From assembly GCA_023105745.1 (NCBI GenBank), contig JALGQZ010000013.1, positions 23,322,605 through 23,386,604 of the forward strand: DNA of 64,000 nt. The letters are read 5' to 3'. Numbering within the stretch: the stretch's first letter is position 1; every line of letters begins with the position of its first letter. Positions 48,712 through 62,242 of the stretch are shown piece by piece. This stretch comes from Austropuccinia psidii. Lineage: Eukaryota; Basidiomycota; Pucciniomycetes; Pucciniales; Sphaerophragmiaceae. Below the pieces are notes generated by a model that had not been told where the DNA came from, did not search any database, and saw nothing but the letters and a program-made list of their open reading frames with translations. The translations under genes were made by a program, and so were the position numbers.

Positions 48712-49336
48712 CTTGAGACATTTTTGCTGGTGGATAAATTGAAAATGGTGTCATTTGATCAAGATATTGCACCATATTTTTGGTTGATTGTACCATTCTG
48801 AGCTTTATGTTTGTCAGTGCACAAACTTGAGACATTTTTTCTAATGGTTAAATTTGGAATGGTGTCATTTGAGTAGGATATTGCGCCATATGTTTGGTTG
48901 ATTGCAGATGATTTTTTGAGCTGTACTGATATTTGAACTAAAATTTATTAATATTATGCACAGCCTTGAGATAATCTTTCTGGTGAGAAAAGTCTAAATT
49001 GTGTCATTTGATACAGATATCAAGTCATATATTTGGTTCATCTCATCATATCCTTTGAGCTATAGTGTTATTTGAACTGAACTTTATTCCTATTATTCAT
49101 AGCCTTGAGAGATGTCTGCTTGTGGTTAAGCTTGAAATGGGGTTATCTGATCAAGATAGTGCACCATATGTTTGGTTAATTTCACCATAGTTTTTTTGAG
49201 ACATACTGATATTTGAACTAAGCTTTATTCCTATTATGCATAGCCTTGAGAGAATCTTTCTGGTGAGAACCTTCTAAATTGTGTCATTTGATTCAGATAT
49301 TGCACCATATGTTTGGTTGATTGCACCATTTTGTTA
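48712..49336 (+). repeat. Diverged tandem array, units of about 139 bp
   Basis: Unit starts (CTTGAGA) are at 48712, 48826, 48965, 49104 and 49245, giving spacings of 114, 139, 139 and 141 bp. Each unit repeats CTTGAGA..., GTGTCATTTGAT, GATATTGCACCATAT, TTTGGTTGATT, TGATATTTGAACT and TTTATTCCTATTATGCATAGC in the same order. A worn partial unit (ACAGCCCTGAGG) may follow at about 49376. No ORF. Confidence 0.85.
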
Positions 49337-51899
49337 AAATTTAATCTTATGTCTAATAACCTTATTTTTCTCTTTCACAGCCCTGAGGTTTATTGAGTTT
49401 ATTATTTTTCTATTTGAAATTCAATTTGTAAATGTTACCTGTGATGTTTGGTTATCAGAGTTTAAGTAGGAATTGAGTAATGTAACACTATCTTAACTCA
49501 TATATAAGTGTTTTTTATGTAAAGAAATGTAACACACAATTTTTTAAGAGTAATTCTATCACTTAAATAATGTTTCAAATGCTTATTAATATTGAATATT
49601 CAAACAAGCTAAACCTCTTTTAAGCATATTCTTGTAACTAGTAAGGAGTGTATAGTATGATTCTTTTTATTTGCTGTATGATATCAAGAGAATGATTTAT
49701 GTTATGGAGTTGAGGCAAAATGTGACTATAGGTAAAATTTGATGAAGATCCAAGAAGAATACTTAATTTTGTGATTCTGATATAGTTATCTTCCTCATTT
49801 TTTGAAAATTATCATTTTCATTTTTGATTTTTTATCTTTATTTTCTTGACATATATATATTATTTTTCTGATTAAAGTTTTAGCTTTGATATTGTGGATT
49901 CAAACCTTGGAAGAACAGGAATGGGATACCAAAATGGAGGAATTACAGAATAACTCCAGAGATGGAAATAAGATTGAAGAATTATGGAGGAGGTCGAGAA
50001 TAGATCAGGAGTTGAAAATGAATTTTGAGAACTCTTTACCTAGGTAAACCAAACTATGGGGAATTCCTATCAAATTAATCAAAATTTGGGAAGTATAAAA
50101 CCTACAAGTTTCAAACAGAGAAATTCAGATAAAACATACCAATTTCTCCCCATTATCACACAATGAAATCATCAAATGTAACAGACTTCAAGAACAGAAC
50201 CAATGCATAAAAGTTTATAAAAATACACTGTACATTCATGTGACTTGGATATGAGAAACACACCCAAACAGTAATTGATCACATTTCTCTCCACCTTATT
50301 GAATCACCAATAACAAAATCACACAATTAAATGGAGATAAACACAATGAAGATGAATAAATTCATACTTAGAACAAAGTTGTGTTTTCGCCACTTCAGGG
50401 TGCAAGATAATTACAATGAATTTTCCAAGAACAAATTTTTTCTTAGTAATAATAACACATGTAAAATGGAATTGTGATTATTCAAGATCTTAATTAAATG
50501 ATGGCATAATAAAATAAAATCAACAGGAAATTTCTCTCAATATTTCATATTAAAGTTGGGACTATTAATAAATGAAAATAAACTAAAAGCAAAAAAAGAC
50601 TTTCACCACCTTGGTTCAAATCTAATGCCAGAGCACCCAATAACAAATTCTATGTTCAATCCACATTCTTCACTTAAAGAAAAAATTACACCAGCTCAAT
50701 AATCTCAAAGATAGAATATGACCAGAATTAATTTAACTTTTCAGAGGATGTATTTTCTTCACTTTCTTGGAAAAAAGAAAATCTCACCAGCCAAATTCTC
50801 TCAATGACATCATATTATTCTGATATGAACATTACCGCTAGAAAGGTTATTCTAGCAGACACATGAAAAATACGCCAAAACACTATAATATTGCTCAGAT
50901 TCAGGATAACCAAGTTCAAATTCAAACAAACCATAAATGGACTTTATTTTTCAGTCTGATTTCTCAGAAAATCAGTGAACATTTAATATTTCTATAAAAA
51001 AAAACCAAATAATCACCAACTACAAGGTATAACTCATGAAATTTCTTAGTTCCTTGTTTTTGCAAAGCTCTGTTAAGGAGAAACAGGTATATGTAAGGCT
51101 CCTCTCTCCCTCATTTTTCCAGGAATCCTAGAACAAGTTACCACCTTACAGGATTGCAACTATCCCTGAACTAGCAGGATATCCAGATTAGTATTACTGT
51201 TTGAGTTTTAAAAAGCTCAGTTGCCTTTTTCAGTAGCTTGGTTTCATTAAGTAATAGTCATTCAATGGTGTTTAAAGCTTAGTAGACTTTCTCAGAAGTA
51301 CAGTATTATTAAAGAAAATTAATAGCAATATCAAAGTAGTAAAAAATGCTTAATAATTATTCTTATTCATAAAATACATTAGTACTATTATTAGTATCAA
51401 AATTTGAAATTTAATTATAATAAAGATAAATCCAAAAAATCTTTCATTACTCTCATTGACTGAACGTTTCCCTGTCCTGAATCTCTTTTCAAACTTTATT
51501 AAGTTATATTTTAAAGAAAATACTGAAATTTACTTGATTTCCAAGAAATATTTTATGAAAAGAAATTTTTTCAGTCTTCATTTAAGAAACAATTGTGGTA
51601 TTAAATCAGATTTTTGACTATAGTGCTATTGAAAGGTCTTCTTTAGATACTACTCAAAAGGCTTTTCAATTTTTTGAAGCCACAAATATTGTTGTATTTT
51701 TTGATTCTCTGTAGGCTGACTATTCAGTATTACTTGAAGTGGTAGCCTAGAATTCTGGAAACCATTTTTATTGGAAAATTCAAGAATTCAAAACATTTTT
51801 ATCATTGATTCCCCTCTCAAGGTACTTCCTTATTTTATCCCACACCACAAACTATCAGCTCATCAATTGGGTACTAATTTGGAAAAATGAGAACCAATG
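49337..51899. other. AT-rich intergenic region
   Basis: No supported gene, repeat terminus or RNA. Probably old repeat or unique AT-rich DNA upstream of the gag relic. Confidence 0.35.
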
Positions 51900-53660
51900 G
51901 AGGGAGAAGAAACCTCTAGAAAAGAAGGTATAAAGTCAAGAAGATCAAGATAATTCTATCCCTTATGAAGTGACTATCCTGGCCTTCCTCAAGGTCCTAG
52001 TGGAAGATGAGGGGAAGCTGAAGATGAATAGGAATAAGAGTCTGTGGTAAAGGAATATTCTGAGGATAAAAAAGTCAAATGTTCCTTGAAATATCCTCCT
52101 GAAGTTCCTCAGGTTTTAAATATGGCCCTTTCTAATAAGGCTTCTGTCTGTCAATTTCAACCAAATCTTCTCAAATTCATATGAAAGATAACTCAATTAA
52201 TGGTGCATGTCACTCAAGAGGTCTGTTAAAAGGAAACATCCAAAGCCCTAGCTTTCAACACTCTATCCATGAAAGAACCCTATCTTTTGATGGTACTCAA
52301 CCTCAGAAATTGAGAGGATCAATCTAATCATGTGAGTTGAAATTCCATGATGACCAATCAAAACTCTTCTCTGAAATTAAGAAGGTTCTTTATTCAGCTT
52401 CTTTTCTCACTGGAAGGACTGGGAAGTTGATAGAGCCTTATCCCCCAAATATTTGCCATGATGTCCCATCACATCTTCTCAATAACAAGAAGATGTTTGA
52501 AACCCAGTTATTCACTATGCTTGGGGACTGGAATGACATAAGAAAAGTTGGAAAAGAGCCTCAAGGATTTAAGATGAAAGAAGTTGGATATGTCCCCTTT
52601 TACATAGCTGATTTCTGAATTTTCATGTCAATAAGTGAGGATTGGGGAGAAAGCACTTATATGAATTCTTATAAAAGAGGACTGAAATCAAGGAAGTTGA
52701 CATGATTGGTGTTTAACACTGGATATTTGAATATCCTTTCAAGAGCTCATGGAAATCACCTTGGACCTAGACACATGGTACCATGAGGAAGAATTAAAAG
52801 GGCAGTCAAACAGAAAAAGAATTCCTTTAGTCCCTGGTTACAGATCCTTCAGGCATCCCCATAATCCAACCTCCAAAAAGCCTCACAAGGAAAAAGAAAG
52901 AGGAGAATTTTGAATCTTCAAACCATAAGCATTATGCTGCTCTCCTTAAGGGAAAAAAATCAATTGCTTCTGAAAAGCAGAGAAGATTTAGAGAAAGCTA
53001 ATTCACTTATTGTGGAGGAAAGAAAACCCTTTAAATCAGCTTCAAAAGATTTGAAAACAAGACTGGGATATAAACAGGCTTCCCTAGGAAGTGGGGAAAA
53101 ACCTGAGTCAGAACGTATCTGAATCCAATGGATCTCACTTATTTCCTTCAAGAGCACATTTGTGCACTTTTAATAATCTTGTCAATTTTTGTACCCTCTC
53201 TGATAGTTCCTACAGCATTCTCATTTTACTGGTGCTCCAAAATTTTTAATTGTGAGTAATTTTGTTCTCAAGTACTCATTTACTATGTCAGAGTTCCCTG
53301 AATATATTATTCATGCAATTTTAGATACAGAAGAATCCCCTTGCTCATTAATCACCCATTTTAATACCAAGTAGGTAGTCTTCCTTCATTCCTTCCCAAA
53401 ATTTAAATAATACTGTTTTGTCATAGATTTCCCCAAGGAAGAATTCCTCATGTTGAGCTGTGATTCAATTTAACATGTAAATCCTTTTATTGATTGGAAG
53501 AATTCATTGATAACATGTGAATTTAATGGTAAGTATTTTCATGGCTTATTCACTTTGATTATTGAAGACCTTCCCACCACATTTGACATTGTTTCTCTGG
53601 CTAGTGAGCTTAACTCACCTTCCCTCCTATCTACATTCATTATTTAGTAATATCTCACTA
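51900..53660 (+). pseudogene. Decayed Ty3-type gag/pol relic of another lineage
   Basis: Broken capsid reading around 52290-52680: FDGTQPQKLRGS, then MKFHDDQSKLF, LLNNKKMFETQLFTMLGDWN, and GYVPFYIADF ending at a stop, with SEDWGES and LDTWYHEE further on. Near 52930-53040 a lost zinc knuckle reads FTYCGGKKTL in place of CTYCGGK. At 53290-53400 follows FPEYIIHAILDTE with SPCSLITHFNTK, like the protease-side linker of rust Ty3 elements as I remember them. Frames shift often and no intact ORF exceeds 93 codons. The relic ends about 100 bp before element B. Its LTRs were not identified; the worn C LTR at 46.3 kb is a possible but unproven partner. Confidence 0.7.
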
Positions 53661-53777
53661 AGGTCATTGTATCTGAAAGAGCTTATTGGTATGTAAAATT
53701 ATAAATATGCAAAAAAATGTTTTTTATTACTTTTCTGTTTTATAATTCAATTAGAAAGATTATTTCTTTTTTGCGTC

Positions 53778-55700
53778 TGTGAGTCTTGAGGTATATTTTA
53801 CATACCCAAATAGGGCACAACTATCTTAAAGACAAATTCTGAACTGTGCAAAACCCATAAGTCATGCATATATTCAAAATTCATCATTTTTTATTTCAGA
53901 AAAGATGAATAACCTTTTATTGAGAAAGTAAATCCATGGATTCAAGGCCAGATTTGGATTCTACACAAAAAGTCACCTAGAGTAGCTCCATAGAGTAAAT
54001 AAGCTCAAATAAACTCTTTGAGGTGGTAATATGGAAAATACTTCAATACCACATCATCAATACCACATAAACAATTGGCGAAAATGTTTGTTTTTCTCCA
54101 TTTCATGCCAAAATAATGGGAATGAGAGAAATCCCATGTTACATATAGACTAAGAATAGTGTTATGCATGCTTTGGGCACTTAATATCATGGTATTATTA
54201 AATGAAATTTTGGTACACCCATAGTGGATATCTCACTTATAGCTTAAATTTTTATTTTTACGTGAAAAATAGGCAAGGGGGACAAAAGGAATCAAAGAGA
54301 GCCAGGGTACCCAGCTTCTGAGGCCTCTGAGACGTGGAAAGCTCCAAAGCTTGGATCCATGGCTTACCTTGGCCTAATTGGTAAACTAAAACCTTTTGGG
54401 AACTTGGTTACCATGTTACAACTACAGTAAATCATAAGAAAATAGCAAATAACCTGCTATCTTGACGTGCCAAGGAGGTAAAAAGCTACTTAGACTCCTG
54501 TAACCATATCAATTCTTCATTACTTTCCATGGAGAAACCCCAAAGGAGTCAGTAGAACACTTTTTGGACTAGTATCCATTGTTTTACCTCATAGAAACCA
54601 GTCATAGACTGATATTTGCAATTCTACGTAGAAATGAGGTAAAAACTTCAAAAATTCATTAAAAATACAATTCTTAATGAATATTTCTGAAGCTTTCAGT
54701 AACAATTTAGAACTGTATAATTCATTTAAAAACCAAAAAATAACTATACTTTTATATGTAAAATTAAAAGTTTTACTTACAGTCCATTTTTGAGGATTCC
54801 ATGTGAAACACACAATCTTTTAAAATTTACAGAAAAAACATTCTGTAATGAAATTTCCAATAACATTGATAAGTTTGAGAAATAAATGATTTGTTCGGAA
54901 TAAAAGAAGATTTACAGATGTTACTTCTTTTATTCTTAACCATAAATGGGTTGGTAGTCACATACAAACCTCGATTAAGTAATTATGACAAGCTTACGTG
55001 ACAACAGATCATGCAATCAATAATCCAGAAAGGTTTATTGTTTTCTCACTCAATGTTTTTTCAGTTTTCTCCTTGGAACGCCTTTGTGAGCCGCCTTAGA
55101 CTTAAAAGAGGCCTCCTCTTTCTCTTTTTTGCAAAATACTCATCACATTATTCATTTATATCATTTTTACCAACAAGTAAGTATTAGTCAAAGCTTTTCT
55201 TAAGTGTTTTCTTCTTTCAGAATCAATCAGAAAGACGTGAAATCATAGAAACCAACTATATATTGTTGTAATATTGCTATAAAATCATTTTGATCCATTA
55301 AATCCACAATTCTACCTCAAATCTCTCTACTTTTATCTTTAATAAGTTCTTTTGAGTATTAGTGAGTGATTTATCTTTCATTCTTAAAGTTTTTCTCTAA
55401 AATTAGTTTTCTTCAAGAGTTATATCTATAATCATTCTTGCAAAAGATAGTTATATATTAAAATAATTTTATTGTTTTAATAAAAGAAGTTTTTATTATT
55501 AAATTCTTCTTGTAATTGATTCTCTAGACAATTACTTCTCACTGTTATAATCACTAGTAGTGTATAACACGTGAAAGAAATAATTCTTTAATTATTCAAT
55601 TGTGGTTATAATAATTCTTTATTATTATATTTCATAAGAACAGTCATAGTACTGTTGATTAATAGTAATATTATAAACAGTTTCATAAAAACATCTTACA
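53778..55700 (+). repeat. 5' LTR of element B (1923 bp)
   Basis: Starts TGTGAGTCTTGAGGTATATTT and ends CACATCTTACA. It aligns with 62243-64000 throughout with scattered differences (about 93-95% by eye). Landmarks are CATACCCAAATAGG, CCATGGATT and AAATGGGTTGGTAG. Confidence 0.95.
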
Positions 55701-55820
55701 TTTGGGGGGCTGGCCGTGATTTTATCCATAGACTTGGCTTTAATCAAATTCTAGACTTCATTTTTGTGTTCTAAAAAACCACCATACCTACCACATCTTA
55801 CATTTGGGGGCCTGGCCGTG
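55701..55820 (+). other. Primer-binding region of element B, duplicated
   Basis: The LTR end is followed by TTTGGGGGGCTGGCCGTG (55701-55718). About 100 bp on, ACATCTTACA plus TTTGGGGGCCTGGCCGTG recurs (55793-55820), so the LTR-end/PBS junction is present twice. The second copy matches the element D PBS core better (GGCCTGGCC). Confidence 0.7.
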
Positions 55821-56394
55821 TTTTTTGAACCTTGTACCCTTAATTAATATATTTTTAAGTTTCAAAAGATATTAATTTAATAATTTTTTTTCTTTCAATT
55901 TGAAGTTAAATAAATTTTATTTTTGAAATTGTCTTAAAATATTTTTCATTGAGGAATTTGGTTTAATTTTATACTGTTTTTACACGTGGCTTTTTGACAT
56001 CCACAAACTTATCAAATTATTCTTTGAGTTACTCTGAATTAATTTTTATTCAAAATCTTAAATTTTATCTTTTTCTTTTAAAAGAATAATTTTTTTAATA
56101 TTGAAAAACAAAAATTTATGAAAAATCTTAAAAATATGTTAAAAAAAGTATAAAAAATATTTTTTTCTTTTATAATTTTTTCTAGTGTCTTGAATCAAAT
56201 ACTGTGAAGCTGGTAACAGACTCAGTAAGAGATATATTGCCAGTCCAGAATCTTCAAAAACAGAATCTGAGCACAATATTGAGGTGCCAATTGCTAAAAG
56301 AGGAACCTTATGCAACTCTGAGAAGACTAAATTACCACCAAAAGGTGTGTTTTACCTTTATATTTTCACTTTTTATTTTCAAATTGACGTGAAA

Positions 56395-58330
56395 ATGGTG
56401 CATACCAGAAATGGAAGCAACTATTCAGTCCAACCAGATGGATGTGGACAAGGAAGAGGCAAGACCAAATCCAGAAGTGTCAAATCTTCCTCAAGAAAGA
56501 CACATATGGAGGATGCCAGAGTTGCCCCATTCCCCAAGGTCTGTACCCACAAACTTTGATTCAAATTCTGAATCTGAATTTATTAATGATAATATTTTAA
56601 GGGCTGAACCACTTTCAATTGGAAGCAATAGAAATTTATCAATGCCAATACAAGAATTGGCTCAGAGAAGCCAAAGAAGAGGAGTGGGAAATATGCCCAA
56701 GCCTTTGGCAGGGGGGCATGAACTCCTACGTACACATCAAGACCTTTCTGGGTCAGGAGAAGACCATAGAGCTCTTAAAAGGTTGGATCCCATTGTCTTG
56801 CAAAGAAAAGGTCACAAAGATAAAGAATTGGTTGAAGAACCAAAGTCTTTTATCCATAGACCAGAAGAAGGAACTGGAAATGACTCCAGCTTTGGATACA
56901 GAAGGCCCAGTGGCATCTACCAGCTCCAGTGATGTCCAAAGACAAGCCCAAAGGACCTCAGAAGAAACAGAGAGGTCCCAAGAACCATCAAGGCAAGGGT
57001 AAAGGCAAAGCCAATTGGCACAGACCTTACCCACAAGAATACAGGATTCCCAAATTGGAGCCTTCAGCCATGGACAGTGTGTTCAATATGGCCAGGACTC
57101 TTATGGAATTTACAGCCAAGGAGCAGGAAAGGAGGAACAGAACATTTCCACGCAAATAATAGATGAAATACATTTTTTTCAATCCAATATTGATGTAAAT
57201 ATTGGTAAACTTGATGGAAGGTTAACTAAAATAACATTGGACATCAATGACTTAAAAAAGAATGACAAACAGTCTTCTGAAATGCATAAGGCTGTAATTA
57301 CTACACTGGAAATACTTACCAATACATGTGACAGAATTCAGAGTAAATATCAAGCTCAAATTAATGCAATGGAAGATCTTTCCATTTTAAACATTAATTA
57401 TCAACTTAAAATTCTGAAAGACCATTTCTTAGAAATAGCTGTAAATACAAATCAGTTTGCTACACATTTAGCAGAAAGTGACAGTGAAAGGCAGAAATTA
57501 AAGAATGAAATCATTGCAAATGTGGAACAAATTCATAAAAATTATAAATCACATATTCCAAGGCATTCTTCACCTTTTACTGAAGAAAAAAATTCTCTTA
57601 AAGGAAGTTTTACCCCAATCTTAGGAGAAAATGATATCTCTGCAAATGATATTCCCAAATTGGAAGAATGACCAACATTCTTGGGTGAAGGTGAATACAA
57701 CCATATTGAGTTCATCAGAACTATTGATATTTTGCAGGAAGACTTTAATATACCTGATGAAATTATAGTGGGAAAATTACACTTTATATTTACCAAAACT
57801 GCAAAGAAATGGTACTAAAAGATGAGAATAGATCATGGAAAACATGACTGGTCTTGGTGGAAATCTGAAGTGAGTACCAAATGGGCCAATAATTCTTGGA
57901 GGTTTAAAATGGAAAATGCTTTTAAAAATTCCATTTTTAACCCAGAAAAAGAGAAATCACTTACTTGGTTCTTCAAGCAAAAATACAGATTATCTGCTTT
58001 ACACCCAGATATGTCTGACACTATGATTAATATGAAAATATTAAGAAAGTGTGGAGGAAAACTGGAACATGCTATCAAAAGCAGATGTGTAAAATCCTGT
58101 TCAACAGAAGACTACATTGATGCAATGGACGACATCATTACCAGAACAAGAATTGGTAAAACTTGGACTAAAATCCCTATGGACTCCAAGATAATCTCAA
58201 AGGTTCCCAGAGAGGACAGAAAACCTGAGAAACCTGTCTTTAAGTGTCATAAATTTGGAAGCACTTCACATTTGGCCAACACTTGCACCAAAAAGACAAA
58301 AATCAATGAAGTTCAAGTCATTGAAGAAGT
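56395..58330 (+). pseudogene. gag: Element B gag
   Basis: The likely start is ATG 56395 (MVHTRNGSNYSVQPDG). The frame changes near 56530 and again near 56925, then stays in the pol frame. The middle is rich in Lys/Gln/Glu (QRQAQRTSEETERSQEPS; LTKITLDINDLKKNDKQ, a likely coiled coil). The capsid-like part follows in-frame stops TGA 57669-57671 and TAA 57816-57818 (HGKHDWSWWKSEVSTKW, FKQKYRLSALHPDMSD). The zinc knuckle reads KCHKFGSTSHLANTC: the second Cys is Phe (TTT 58254-58256), so the usual C-x2-C-x4-H-x4-C is broken. Gag would coat RNA in virus-like particles if intact. Confidence 0.85.
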
Positions 58331-61300
58331 TCAGTGTACTGAAGGAAAAGAAGAATCTGACCTAGATTCTGCAGTCTCTGAGGATACACCAGTAGAGGAC
58401 TATACCATTGAAAACATTACAGCTTTCTTTGATGTCACAGAAGCCCATACTCACTGGCCACAGTACAGTGAGGACTGTCATAACCTGATCAATATCCAAG
58501 ATGCCAGAATGTGTAAGACCAAACCTGCTAGAGGAAAAGGCTATACTGCTGGAGCATCTTGTATCACATCAATTCTGATGAATGGTATTGAAGACAAAGT
58601 AAATTTGGATACAGGGGCATTTTGGACTTGTGTAGGCAAAGATTATCTCCAAGCTATAATTCCTGAATTGGAAAACCATCTATTACCAATAGAAGGTGTA
58701 CAATTTAGTAGTGCCAGTAACAATATGTACCCTTTGGGCATATTGGACACTAATATTGTGTTACCACACTCTGCAGGAAGCATAAGAATGAAGACAGAGA
58801 TAATAGTAATGGACAATTGCACATCTCAAAATATCATCCTTGGGAATGATTACTTGAAGATTTATGGTAGTGACATCAATAACTATAAAGACAGATATTT
58901 TACAATTGGAGAAAACAGGAGACAAAGATTTGCTTTTTCCAATATGACAAAACAAGTATCAATGATATCTTCTAAGAAAGATACTTATAAAGAGGAATTT
59001 GTGGCTAATCAACTTGTTGAAGCACAAACTGATCCATCATTGTCACCAAATATGAGGAATGAACTTATTGATGCGTTATACACATACAATAATGAATTTG
59101 CCTCTGATAATGAACCATTAGGTGCTTTAAAAGGACATGAATTTGATATTACTCATAATATTGACAGACAATATCCTACAGTACTTAGAAGACCAGCTTA
59201 TCCAGCCAGTCCCAGAGCTAGAGAAGCCTTAGAAAAACATATCCAGGAGTTAATCTCACTTTGTGTACTAAGGAAAGTAGGCCATGATGAAGAAGTTGAA
59301 GTGACAACACCTGTTATTATTTATTGGCATAATGATAAATCAAGAATGGTTGGAGATTTTAGAGAATTGAATACCTACACAGTTTCAGATTGGTATCCAA
59401 TTCCTAGAATTCAAGAAACCTTTACCCAATTGTCTAGATCCAAGTATATAACAACAATGGATTCATTGAAAGGCTTTCGCCAAAATGTTTTGACACCTAA
59501 AGCTAAGGAATTACTTAGAATTATCACTCACTCTGGTATTTATGAGTATCTTAGATTGCCATTTGCTATTAAAAATGCACCATCTCATTATCAAAGAATG
59601 ATTAATACCATCTTTCCCACAGAGAAATCTGAAGGATGGCTTATCATTCATATTGATGATATCATCATATGTTCTGATTCATGGTCTTTGCACCTTGAAA
59701 GACTTGCAATAGTACTTCACAAAGTTTCATAAGTGAACATGAAAGCTTTACTCAAGAAATGCAATTTTGGTTTTGAAGAGCTCAAAGCATTAGGACATAT
59801 TGTTTCTGGTTTAAGCTTGGGTATTTACAAAAATAAAGTAGCAGCAGTATTACTTAAGCCAATACCCCAGAATAAGAAAGAAATGATATCTTTTCTAGGT
59901 TTTGCTAGTTATTATAGACAGCACTTGAAAGACTTTGCAACTATAGCCAAGTCACTGTACAGAATCTATGATCAACAGACAGTATTTGAGATGACACAGG
60001 AGAGAATTAAAGCTTATGAGAAGATAAGGAAAGCTCTTACAGAAGCACCTTTGCTCCTCATGCCTGACTTGAATATAGCTTTTAAATTGTACATTGATGC
60101 ATGTGGAGATGGATTAGGGGCAGCCCTTCATCAAGCCCGAATTATTGATGACAAACCTAAAGAAGGACCAGTTTGTTACATCTCAAGACAAATCAAACCA
60201 ACAGAAGCCAGATATGGTGCAAGCCAAATGGAGTGCTTATGTTTGGTATGGGCACTTGGGAAATTACACTATTATCTTTATGGCAGTGCTTTTGAAGTGA
60301 TAACTTTCTGTAATGCCGTGAAATCACTTCTTATCATGAAAACTCCCAATAGACATATATTGAGATGGCAAATAGGAATTCAAGAATATAGAGGAAACAT
60401 GACTATAGTTCATAAAGTAGGAAACATTCACAAGAATGCTGATGGACTTAGCAGGTGGGAATTAGCCAACACTCCTGATAACCCAGCTTATGTACCTTTT
60501 GAAGATGAGCCACAGATTCCAATTGAAGGAATTAACATAACTGATGTTGGTACTGAATTCTTTGAAGAAGTCAGAGAATCTTCTAAGCAAGACAAGAATT
60601 TCCTTATCTTGACTTCCTTGTTAGATAAAGACTGGAAAGATACATCCTTAGTCAATGCACTGGATGAAGTTTGGAAAAATTCCTATTCTGAAGGAATATT
60701 TCACTTGTTTGATGGGATTATTTACCATAGAACCAAACATTCCTGTGTGATGACATTATGTAGCAGATCGCTTATCAATACCATTCTTCATGAATTCCAT
60801 GATAGCATATACTCTGGACACCTGTCAGAGGACAGAACACTTGAAAAAGTGAAAAACTGTGCATGGTGGCCATCTTGGAGAAACAAAACTATTGAATATT
60901 GCCAAACCTGTGACAGATGTCAAAAATCAAACAGGAGTACAGGCAGGAAACTTGGACTTATCCATATTCTAGAACCAAAATCCCCTTGGGAAGTTGTTCA
61001 CATGGATTAAATCACAGCACTTTCTCCAAGTGATGACAAAAGGTATAATGCTTGTTTAGTCATTGTAGACAGATATAGCAAAAATCCAATATTCTTACCA
61101 TGTCATAAAGATGACACTGCTATGGATACAGCTCTTCTTCTATGGGGTAGAGTTATTTCTCATACAGGATTATTTAAGAATATTATAAGTGACAGAGATA
61201 CCAAGCTCAAATCTGAACTTTGGACCAATCTTCATAGATTGTTTGGGACTAAGTTATCATTCTCTACAGCATATCACCCTCAAGCAGATGGGCTAGCAGA

Positions 61301-62099
61301 GAGGATGATTCAAAATTTAGAAGAGATGATCAGGAGATTTTGTGCTTATGGGTTAGAATTCAAAGACTCAGATGGCTTTACTCATGAATGGTGCACTCTT
61401 ATACCTGCATTAGAATTGGCATATAAGACATGAGTCCATTCTTCCACAGGTCAAACTCCTGCTATGTTTGAAAAAGGATGGAATCCAAGACTCCCAGCAG
61501 ACACACTGAGGAAAGACTTGATTGAAATTCATCCCACAGCTTCCAGATTCAAGTTAATGCTTGAGAAAGTGAAACATAATGCAAAACAAAGTATGAATGA
61601 AGCTTTTGACTATGCAAAACAGAAGTGGGACAAGAATAACAAAGTACCAGCCTTCAAAGTAGGGGACTTGGTGCTAGCTTCAACCTTGAATTTTAATAAT
61701 ATCAAAGGCCCAAAGAAACTTAAAGGTTATTATGTAGGACCTTTTGTTATCGTAGCCTTACATGAAACCAATTCAGTTCAAGTGGAATTGAGTGGTGAAT
61801 TGGAAAATAAACACCCCACTTTTCCAGTAAGCTTGATAAAGCCTTATCAACCAGCTTACAAAGAATTTTTTCCTTTGAGGAGCCCACCTCCTTTAACTGT
61901 ACCACCAGTGGAACAAAATGAAGACAAAAAGACAAAGAAAGTCATTAAAGAAAGGAGGCTTAGGGGTAAAAATCAGAGAGAGTATCTTGTCAGATATGGG
62001 AATCCAGTACATGAAGATGAATGGCTGGCAGAATCAGAAATACCTGACTCTGATGAACGCTGAAGAATATTTAGACATGATAAAAGGCCACAAGCCTGA
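58331..62099 (+). pseudogene. pol: Element B pol (protease, RT, RNase H, integrase, chromodomain)
   Basis: It continues in frame from gag. The protease motif is LDTGAFW (Asp 58608-58610). RT blocks are KSRMVGDFRELNTYT, TTMDSLKGFRQN, LPFAIKNAP (usually LPFGxKNAP) and HIDDIII (59649-59669), so both catalytic Asp positions are kept. RNase H begins at [14 protein letters not shown] (about 60091). The integrase finger HEFHDS ... CQTCDRCQK is at about 60790-60925 and the core IISDRDTKLKS and AERMIQNLEE at about 61185-61325. A chromodomain-like end is at about 61935-62050 (REYLVRYG, DEWLAESEI). In-frame stops: TAA 59730-59732, TAA 61008-61010 (at the Trp of HMDW), TGA 61431-61433 and TGA 62061-62063. 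The last normal stop is TGA 62097-62099. No frameshift was seen in pol, which suggests fairly recent decay. Confidence 0.93.
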
Positions 62100-62230
62100 A
62101 TATTCCTATAAATGTGCTTTAAATTACTTTATATGAGTAATGTAAAGAGGTTGGACAGTGGACATTAAGCCCCCTTTGCAGCTTTTATTCTTTATACCAT
62201 TGATGAAATTGTAATACAATTATATTTTTT

Positions 62231-62242
62231 GGTGGGAGGGAA
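62231..62242 (+). other. Polypurine tract of element B
   Basis: GGTGGGAGGGAA immediately before the 3' LTR start TGTGAGCC, following a T6 run. Nearly the same as in element A. Confidence 0.75.
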
